Shown piece after piece: positions 56,505-64,000 of a stretch of 64,000 nucleotides of DNA (position 1 is the first letter of the stretch; each line of letters starts with the position of its first letter). Source of the DNA: Nymphalis io (lineage: Eukaryota; Arthropoda; Insecta; Lepidoptera; Nymphalidae); assembly GCF_905147045.1 (NCBI RefSeq), contig NC_065911.1:5952001-6016000 (forward strand). The letters run 5' to 3'. A program made the translations under genes and the position numbers. The notes beneath the pieces were generated by a model that worked only from the letters and a program-made list of their open reading frames with translations, made no database searches and was not told where the DNA came from.

Positions 56505-56640
56505 TTGCAGGAGTGAGTGAGACAGGTACAGGTACAAAGGACGTCACATCTTAGTTCCCGAGGGTAGCGGCGCATTGGCAATGTAAGGAATGGTTAATAT
56601 TTCTTATAGCGTTATTGTCTAGGGGCGGTGGAGCATTTGC
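56505..56640 (+). mobile_element. SINE family A, 5'-truncated
   Basis: 'gcaggagtgagtgagacagg', 'gacgtcacatcttagttccc' and 'ggttaatatttcttatagcg' run to 'gggcggtgg', then join a C-like piece. Confidence 0.75.
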
Positions 56641-56700
56641 CATCGAGTCGCACAAAACGCAGGCTACTACAGAGAATTTACTGACAGAAAAAATGAAGAG
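56641..56700 (-). mobile_element. Possible SINE family C fragment
   Basis: 'ggctactacagagaatttac' and 'tgacagaaaaaatgaag' resemble the antisense C 5' region. A tRNA-like end ('ctaccaactaagccatcttg') appears further on at about 56844-56863. Diverged. Confidence 0.35.
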
Positions 56701-56864
56701 CAAGAGAAGGAACTCTAAGCTTCATCCACCAAGCTCGAACAGATTTAGTATATTTGTGACGTTCTCTTACTGTTTTTCTTCATTGAACTATACGAACACA
56801 AATTCAAATATATCTAAGGCGATTGGTTAAGATTCTCGTTTTCTACCAACTAAGCCATCTTGGC

Positions 56865-57419
56865 TCCAAATTGTATTAGATTCTACTTAAAATATTATAT
56901 GATAGTTTTTAAAGTACAGTCGTCATCATATTCATGATAAACGCGAATTGAGTTACGACCCTTATCTTTTCGTGCATATAACGCGAGCTTAATTTAATTC
57001 TATGCTATTTAATTAAATTAAAAACGACGTGTGACTTAACGCGACTATCATTTAAATTTTAAATGTACTTAATATAAAAAATTGTTGGCATATTCATACA
57101 ATTTACGATTAAAAGCATAATACACGAAGTAATGCGTAAAGACACGACACACCCTTACACACATATGTACATAGCACACACATTCATCACGTAACAAGGT
57201 TGAGGTCGATAAGCAATCCAATATTAGAACAATATATATATATATATATTGTAAGAATTACTACATATAGAGAACAGTAGTTACATTACATGTAGTTATA
57301 TGAAGACATTTGACAGGGACGGCGGAAAAATATAATGTTTTCTGATTTGAAATGGAAGAAAACCACCTTTCGGTAATACGCTATTTTGATTCTTGTGTCC
57401 TAATATAGTTATTATAGTC
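56865..57419. other. AT-rich with TA palindrome
   Basis: ACAATATATATA and its mirror form a 24-bp AT palindrome at 57229-57252, best read as a TA microsatellite. Confidence 0.5.
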
Positions 57420-57612
57420 AAAATTATGTATTACTTTCTGACATTTCACGATCGCGTTCTGTGACCAGTAGTGCGATTCTATAAGAACTTCAGCAATCAC
57501 CCGTTAAATGTTTACAACCGACTTATGTTGATATACTATTTAGATGCGTGTATTCTTGATATGATAGGCTTATACATTTCTGACATTTTACGACCGTTTT
57601 CTGCGGTGAGTA
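57420..57612 (+). repeat. Family H, one and a half tandem units
   Basis: An end segment ('ctttctgacatttcacgatc', 'gcgttctgtga') is followed directly by a start segment ('cagtagtgcgattctataag', 'gttaaatgtttacaaccgac') and another end segment ('catttctgacattttacgac', 'cgttttctgcggtgag'). Confidence 0.7.
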
Positions 57613-57939
57613 TCAAATTTGTTCCGACGGAATAACTTACGGCATATTAAGTTATCAAACTAATGTAGTAATACTCGTTGAAGTGCATTGTTTTTATAAA
57701 TATTTGTTGAAAAGGGACTTGCTCATATCCGACTCTCACAAGTCGTTTGAAAACTAAACCAGTTAATCATCACATAACGTACAAATTCACTTTAATAATT
57801 CGTCACTTGTATAGCAACATATCCGAAAGTCCGGGATTCAATTCGGATAAATACAATTACAATTTTAACATTTTTAGAAATTTACTTATAATTTTTTGTT
57901 ACTTTTAATTTCTAAATCTGAAAGTGCTAGATATATTAT

Positions 57940-58241
57940 TATTGTTTTTTTTTTATAGAATAGGAAGGTGAACCAGCTTATGGGCCACCTGATGGTAAGC
58001 GGTCACCAATGCCCATAGACATTGGCACTGTAAGGAATGTTAACCATCGCTTACATCTCAAATGCACCACGAACCTTGGGAACTAAGATGTTATGTCCTT
58101 TGTGCCTGTAATTTCACTGGCTCTCTCACCTTTCAAATCAGAACACAACAATACCAGGTGCTGTTGTTTTGCGGTAGAATATCTGATGAATCTATGGTAT
58201 CACCCAGACGAGTTTGCATAAAGCCCTACCACCACTAAACG
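57940..58241 (-). mobile_element. SINE family A, full length
   Basis: T-tract, 'agaataggaaggtgaaccag', 'gggccacctgatggtaagcg', 'gggaactaagatgttatgtc' and 'gacgagtttgcataaagccc'. One small deletion lies near 58195. Confidence 0.92.
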
Positions 58242-58777
58242 TTTTATAAGTTCATTTGTATATGCTTCGTAAGTCTGCTTTTGCAAATAAATACAAGTCA
58301 CTACTTTTTAATTTCAGTAAACGTGGCAGCAACAAAATAACTGCGATATAAGCGTTTCACTTTGTAATGTTATAGATACGACATTTCTCTCGAGGTATAT
58401 CTTAAAATTTGACCGTCAGGTGTCATTTTACAAAAATATATTTACAATAGAAATCGCTACCTTTTCAAAGAAAACATTGTATCGTATTTTATTTTTTATA
58501 ATACACAAATACTGCTTTGACTCATAACGAAATGGAATATTTCTTATTCGTGAATATGACAAAGACATACTTAAGGATATTTGAACGCGATAATGATGTT
58601 CTTATATGAATATATAAAGTATTTGTGTTTATACAGTCGAATCTTATATAAATATTGAATACATAACGGTACGGTAAATATTTATATTGCTGGGTAAACT
58701 CTTCATCTCTTAGTAATAGATAAGGATTTAATTCCATCACTATATATTAAATATACAAGTTTTTATAAACCTTTAGA
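58242..58777. other. AT-rich, nothing recognised
   Basis: No family or exon is recognised. Confidence 0.45.
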
Positions 58778-58890
58778 TCCCGAGGTTCTGGGTTCAAACC
58801 TAAAAGTTATTGAGTTTTCGGTAGAGATTTTCTCAATAGAATTCTGGAGTCTGAAAAATGGCAGTGATTTCACTGATGATTGTTAGCCTC
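58778..58890 (+). mobile_element. SINE family C, 5' fragment, deleted
   Basis: The B-box-like 'ctgggttcaaacc' is followed by 'aaaagttattgagttttcgg' and 'ctggagtctgaaaaatggca', as in the C head and early body. Confidence 0.6.
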
Positions 58891-59037
58891 TGAATAGTCT
58901 CTTAAGAATGGCCTCTGTGCTCAAAAACAATTATATACGAGCATTTTACTAACTAGGTAGTACAGTCATAAAGAAAATTAAAAAAAGAATTGGTTTAATC
59001 GCAATTTGTATTTTATTCAATTATACTGCATTTGGTT

Positions 59038-59250
59038 GCAGGGATTTGTGCAAACCCGTTTGGTTACCACCCTCATCACACTACTCATCACATATACCAA
59101 GTAGCAAAATTTAGTATTATTATTTCCGCTTTGAAGGTTAAGTGAGCTAGTGTAACTACAGGCACAAGGGACGTAACATCTATCACGATCATGTCATCAC
59201 CACTATCATTGGATGGCCCATTTGCCAGTCCTACTTATTTTATATTTAAA
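59038..59250 (+). mobile_element. SINE family A, diverged
   Basis: 'agggatttgtgcaaacccgt', 'ctagtgtaactacaggcaca' and 'gatggcccatttgccagtcc' keep the order. The 'ccaaggttggtggcgcatt' block is deleted. Confidence 0.8.
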
Positions 59251-59670
59251 AGAATATACAATATACAAATAAATATGACCTAATCATAAACTTTAAGCAA
59301 TTTAAAGCTTTAATACAAATTGCTAATGAGACTAAATATAATCGCATAAGATGAACACTAAAGGTCACAATCGTTTCTTGCAAATTTATTCATCCCATAG
59401 TTTTCATAACCTAATTTTTCAGCCTTTCGTCTAAAGCATCAAATATTCAGGTCGAACTTACATTAACAATCTGCATTTCATATTCCAACAAATTATAATA
59501 GATTTTTTATAAGAACTTATAATAATTTTGTATTTTTACACTATTATTCTTTATATTTTTGTACGTTTCACTAGTATTTCATTAAATTGCTTACATGCAT
59601 TATATTTAGTTTTGCCTAATTTAAATTCGAATGTCATAAAACCAGCATTATATATTAATAAGTATTATTA
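59251..59670. other. AT-rich, nothing recognised
   Basis: No family or exon is recognised. Confidence 0.45.
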
Positions 59671-59960
59671 GCTGAGATGGCCCAGTGGTTAGAAAACGTG
59701 AATCTTAACCGATGATCGTAGGTAACCCCGCGCAAGCACCACTAAATTTCCATGTGCTTAATTTATGTTTATAATTCATCTCGTGCTTGACGGTAAAGAA
59801 AAACATAGTGAAGAAAGCTGCATGTGTCTAATTTCACTGAAATTCTGCCACATATGTGTTCCGCCAACCCGCATGGAGCAGCGTGGTGGAATAAGCTCGT
59901 CAAAAAAGGAAAAGAGACCTTAGCCCAGCTGTGGGACATTCACAGGCTGTACCAGTACTG
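59671..59960 (+). mobile_element. SINE family B, near full length
   Basis: The head 'gctgagatggcccagtggtt', body 'ttgacggtaaagaaaaacat' and end 'cttagcccagctgtgggaca' are clear. A possible 7-bp flank repeat TTATTAG lies just outside both ends. The B-box is eroded. Confidence 0.92.
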
Positions 59961-60004
59961 GTTATTAGTAATTTAATTAACAAATCTATATTAATAAAAA
60001 CGAA

Positions 60005-60110
60005 AAGTAGATACTGTGTTTCTTGCCGTTTCTTCTCGATAGAATCTGATTTCAGAAATTAACAGATTAAGCGCTTAGGGGAGCCTACTTGAATAAATAA
60101 TTATATTGTA
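60005..60110 (+). repeat. Family F LINE 3' end
   Basis: 'cttgccgtttcttctcgata', 'gattaagcgcttaggggagc' and 'ctacttgaataaataattat' are in the sense order. Confidence 0.72.
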
Positions 60111-60609
60111 TCATAATGTATTAATAAACGACGATGTCATACCCCCTACCGTTCTTTCTGTACTCAACCTGAAGGTCGCCTGAAAGAGATATCTGTCTTA
60201 GCGATAAATGCGCCTCTTACAAATTTTCCTTGATTACGTACTTTGTTTAGATTTTATGTACAATAGAAACTTCTTTAAGTATAGTAAAATAACAACTTGT
60301 AAATGTTCGATTACTAATCTATGACCTCCTCCTCTTTCGGGGAGGACACTCCTTCAATTTGGTTTCAGTATATACCGTATTAAGGCAACAAAATATATTT
60401 TTTTGTGTTTTAAATTTTACTTGTTTCGAGAGAAAACAAAAGCTTCACTGCCCGCAAGAAAGATTTGTAATATTTTAAGCTATCCATAGGCTGTTATATT
60501 TTGTTCACCTGGATGTAATGGCATCGATGAAAGCTTTAATTTTTTTTAAATACTATACATACTATATAAGTAAGCTGTCAATTTTATAAACAAGTGACCT
60601 CATCATAAT
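60111..60609. other. AT-rich, nothing recognised
   Basis: A 'tgacctcctcctctttcggg' word at about 60321-60340 may be a SINE B scrap. Confidence 0.4.
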
Positions 60610-60685
60610 TCAGCTTACAAAGATTTTTGCCGGTTCTTTTTGGTAGAATCGCCATTCCGAATCGATGGTAGCTTTACATTAAATT
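60610..60685 (+). repeat. Family F LINE 3'-region fragment
   Basis: 'ttgccggttctttttggtag' and 'cattccgaatcgatggtagc' are in the sense order. The tail is missing. Confidence 0.68.
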
Positions 60686-62109
60686 TAATCATGTGAAACG
60701 ATTAAAAAGTTCGTTTAAGAACGTTTTTAAATAAAGAATATTTTAATTTCGAATATATTACTTTCTTCTTGTTAATATTGGCACGAATCGAATCCGATTA
60801 ATAATTACAAACAGGTTTTTGACTGAAAGTGTAATCTAAATGCAATTATTTAATAACAATTATTAGTGTTTATGTTAAATATAATAAATTATATACTCCT
60901 ATACTAAAATTACATATTGCCTAAATTATATGCTGATCCTTCATGAAAACATTTCAATAAATGTCCCAAGTTCGGTGGAGCATTCGATGTGAGGAATGTG
61001 GCCCATTAGCCAGACTACTGACTGACAAATATTGAATAAAAAATATTATACATCATCTAATCTGTAAATTAATTAAATATGAAATACGTCGAAACGATCA
61101 TAGTCGCGTGACATTAATTAAAAGCCACACGTATTCACATTTAACTCAGCTGATGACGTGACGTGACGTATATGAATAACATTCGGGCTAATAACATTAA
61201 AACACAAGAAATTTCTTTACTTAATTTCATTGTTTAATTTCTACTTTCTTCTATTGCTTTAATTATAAATATTACTAATATTTAATAATATTCTCGGCGT
61301 TGTCTATGATATATATTTTTTGAGGAATTGATTTGTTAAACAATGGTTTGTCTTCTTCTTTCGTTTATAAGTGAGGCTGTTAGAGTTTATCTGATGGCTA
61401 CCAGTTCAAAATGTCTATCAGATTACTACTACCGTCTTTATGTTAGATGTCTTTTTCAAATGAATCGGATAATATATTTAATTAAAATAATAGAAACGTA
61501 TACAGATAATTTAAAACTTTACAACTTAAGTAAATATTACTATTTATTTTTATAATATTATTATTACCAATTAAGAAACATGGAGACACTTTACTTATTA
61601 TGCCTAACTGATAAAATTACTAAGCCAATATATGTGTAACTAGTAACAGAATATACAGTGCGTTTCGGAGATGGTTTATAATATTACCATATAAGAAGCT
61701 GCGCTTCGTAATTTCACTGGCTTCAAATTTAGAATATTATGTATTACGAAAAGGACTTTAAGGGTTAAACATTTTCAACAAATTTAACTCCCATTACAAA
61801 GCTGGAACTTGAAAGCTGATAGCTATGAATAAATGCATTTAACACTTTGATTAAATAAACACAATGAAGCAATAATAATTTTATTGACATTTTATTTTAA
61901 AGCTATATTTATAGCCGTATTGTTTTTGAAATGTCAAAATAACATAGGGTTGCCACTTGTAAAAATTTATTTATAAGGAAAAAAATATGGCCGTCGCGGT
62001 GTGCCCGGCTGTCAGATGTTTTAGAATAAATGGTTAAAATAATTTATAATTAAAGAAATAAGTAAAGAGTTAAATAAATAAAATCATAAAAATTTCGTTA
62101 GAAAACTAA
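60686..62109. other. AT-rich; small SINE A scrap and CRE-like tandem
   Basis: 'aagttcggtggagcattcga' and 'gtggcccattagccaga' (60968-61013) look like a deleted A 3' end. TGACGTGACGTGACGTA lies at 61154-61170. No gene is seen. Confidence 0.45.
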
Positions 62110-62320
62110 ATTTACTGGTGGTAGGGCTTTGTGCAAGCTCATCTGGGTAGGTATGGCCCAATCATCAGATATTCTACCGCAAAACTGCAGTAGTTGGTAT
62201 GGTTGTGTTCCGGTTTGAAGGGTAAGTAAGCCAGTGTAATTAACGGCACAAGGGACATAACATCTTAGTTCCCAAGGTTGGTGGCGCATCGGTGATGTAA
62301 GCGATGATTAACATTTCTTA
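62110..62320 (+). mobile_element. SINE family A, 3'-truncated, fused to SINE B
   Basis: From 'ttactggtggtagggctttg' to 'gcgatgattaacatttctta', where family B sequence follows at once. The short minus frame here is the common A antisense peptide. Confidence 0.92.
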
Positions 62321-62418
62321 TCTGCCACGTGAGAATCTGCCACATGTATCCAATCCGCATCGGAGCAGTGTGGTGAAGTAAGTTCCAAGCTTATCTCTCA
62401 AAAAAGAGAGAAGACCTT
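62321..62418 (+). mobile_element. SINE family B, 3' fragment fused to SINE A
   Basis: 'ctgccacgtgagaatctgcc' shows a short duplication at the junction, then 'ccgcatcggagcagtgtggt' and 'aaaaagagagaagacctta'. Confidence 0.75.
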
Positions 62419-63185
62419 AGGTTGGAATTCTGAAAACTGACTTTTTAATCGATACTAAATAAACAATCACATAAATCAAGTTCTTTTATTTTATAGGTGC
62501 CATAATCATATTAAAATTATTTATAAAATGTGACAATTAAACTATCACTGTAGACATAAATAAAGATAATTAAAAAAAAATATTCATGATATTAAAAATA
62601 AAAAATAAACGTATGGCAACCCTTATATAACATGAGGTCAATTCGTTGTGTTTACGTAAGCTGGTATTATTGTCATTCGTGATAAAATATGTGCTACCTA
62701 TAACGATATTGGTCCTGTATCGAAACAGCTATATGTATGTGTTAAGCTTTTTATATATAGGATGGAAAATTGAGATGGGCTAAAATTAGAATTTCAATTG
62801 TATAGTTACTGGAAAACGGTCTTGAAAGAGTGTAAATGAACATACTGCGATTGAAATAGAAAGATTTTAAGCAAACGGTTAGCAAAAATTAATTAATAGC
62901 ATTAATTCCCGCTTCTTATAAAGATGAAAATACAGATTACTATATCAACCAGAAATCGTTTTAAGACTCCGTACCTCAAGGGTTAAATTGGGATATATAT
63001 CCTTATAGGATTACTTCTTTGTCCATTGCCAGTAAACTTTTTCGCTAGAAAGCGATATCAAGTTGAAATGGCAAATACTCGAGTCTGCAATCTCTTGGAG
63101 CAGTGAAAAAAACAAACGTCTAAATCAAAGCAATCAATAGATATGGTCGTTTGCCCCATTTCTGTTGCATATTTTGACACTCGCC
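62419..63185. other. AT-rich, nothing recognised
   Basis: No family or exon is recognised. Confidence 0.45.
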
Positions 63186-63455
63186 GTAACAGCCTGTGAA
63201 TGTCCCACTCCTAGGCCTAAAGGCCTCCTCTTCTCTTTTTGAAGAGAAGGTTTGGATCTTATTCCACCACGCTGCTCCAATGTGGGTCGGTGGAATACAC
63301 ATGTGGCAGAATTTCAGTGAAATTAGTCACATGCAGGTGATGAAGGAAAACCTCGTGAGGAATCACGATGTTTTCCTTCACCATCAAGAACGAGATGAAT
63401 TATAAACACAAATTAAGCACATGGGAATTCAGTGGTGCTTACCCGGGTTTGACAC
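63186..63455 (-). mobile_element. SINE family B with internal foldback duplication
   Basis: Antisense B from 'taacagcctgtgaatgtccc' to 'ggtgcttacccgggtttgac'. At 63341-63380 a short sense-orientation piece of B sits back-to-back with its own antisense counterpart, making a tight hairpin. The outer part of the tRNA-like head is missing. Confidence 0.93.
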
Positions 63456-63777
63456 TGAAATTAAATCAAAACTATCCTCACTTCCTGTTGACCTAGACTC
63501 ATGAAATGTGTCAAGAAGCAATGTCAAGTAGCACAAGTAATGGGAAAAATCAGAAAACGCTATATTTGTCATTGTACAACATCTTTTTTTTGCGATTACA
63601 AATAGACGATGGACGAATTAATTACATACCTACAAGTTGCTGGGCGAGTCCGACACACTTGGCCGATATTTTTCACTCATGTATAGTATCCTCGTTGTCT
63701 CAAATATCCATCTTGTATATGACAATATAAAGTTGTAAGGATCAATAGTTTATAATAAATCTTTAAATATTGTAAAC

Positions 63778-63955
63778 TGCAGCACTATTCTGTAAAAAAA
63801 TCACTTCATTACCCGTCCGTGAAATATTGGCAAACGACTTATGTTGATACTATTTTGATGCGTCTATTCTTGAAATGTTATAATAATTATAGTGAATGTC
63901 GCATGTCACTTTCGTTATTACACGAAAGTCTTCTACCGTGAGTTTCGAGTTTTTT
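63778..63955 (+). repeat. Family H, uninterrupted copy
   Basis: 'gcagcactattctgtaaaaa', 'cgtgaaatattggcaaacga', 'tattttgatgcgtctattct', 'gcatgtcactttcgttatta' and 'taccgtgagtttcgag'. This copy defines the unit of about 175 bp. Confidence 0.7.
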
Positions 63956-64000
63956 TTTACAGAATAGAATATTTTTTACCCACTATAGACAAAATGTAAA

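Noticed and set aside
57229..57252. Regulatory palindrome
   Set aside because: It is a TA dinucleotide run, which is self-complementary by nature.

Overview
The window looks like intergenic or intronic DNA from a butterfly or moth (Lepidoptera; nymphalid-like, but the exact group is inference). It is very A+T-rich by eye, has no long open reading frame, and is densely sown with short interspersed elements of lepidopteran type. I find no host protein-coding gene, rRNA gene, functional tRNA gene or CRISPR array. The only reading frames with recognisable protein similarity are truncated ends of non-LTR retrotransposons. The window carries no self-contained new gene system that I can defend.

The dispersed families, as named here, are these. 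Family A is a ~290 bp poly(A)-tailed element that begins GGTGGTAGGGCTTTGTGC and ends GGTGGCCCATATGCTCGTCC plus A-rich tail; about 29 copies or fragments lie along the whole window. Family B is a ~300 bp tRNA-headed SINE with a TTAC-repeat tail. Family C is a ~370 bp tRNA-headed SINE with an ATT-repeat tail; two copies have clear target-site duplications. Family D is a ~250 bp SINE with a tRNA-Glu-like head and an ATT-repeat tail. Family F is a LINE-type 3' end with a CCGAACCGGTGG motif, AATAAA and an ATTTG-like tail. Family G is the common 'CGGCTTCGCCC' dispersed repeat. Family H is a short element seen at 5.8, 57.4 and 63.8 kb. Three 5'-truncated RTE-clade LINE copies (15.0, 42.9 and 48.8 kb) are identical by eye over their shared last ~180 bp, so that lineage was active recently.

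Layout: 0-9 kb has scattered A, B, C and D copies plus a LINE tail at 5.3 kb and an A copy nested in H at 5.8-6.3 kb. 9-20 kb has G, B, A, RTE and C copies. At 20.02 kb there is a near-perfect 45-bp-arm hairpin. 22-31 kb is the densest repeat zone: head-to-head A copies, C copies, a B copy split by a LINE tail, and a LINE coding remnant at 30.3 kb. 31-41 kb has one full B copy with target-site duplication, D and C copies, a GC-rich repeat at 37.1 kb and long AT-rich stretches. 41-54 kb holds an inverted duplication (41.0-41.5 versus 53.6-54.05 kb), two RTE ends, a CR1/Jockey-type LINE end at 43.8 kb and a cluster of TGACGTCA octamers. 54-64 kb has more A, B, F and H copies and an A/B chimera.

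The most notable observations are the 20.02 kb hairpin, the inverted duplication carrying SINE A plus ~190 bp of flank, two local strand-switch rearrangements inside SINEs, the shared ATT tails of SINEs C, D and a LINE end, and the CRE-octamer cluster at 49.5-53.1 kb.
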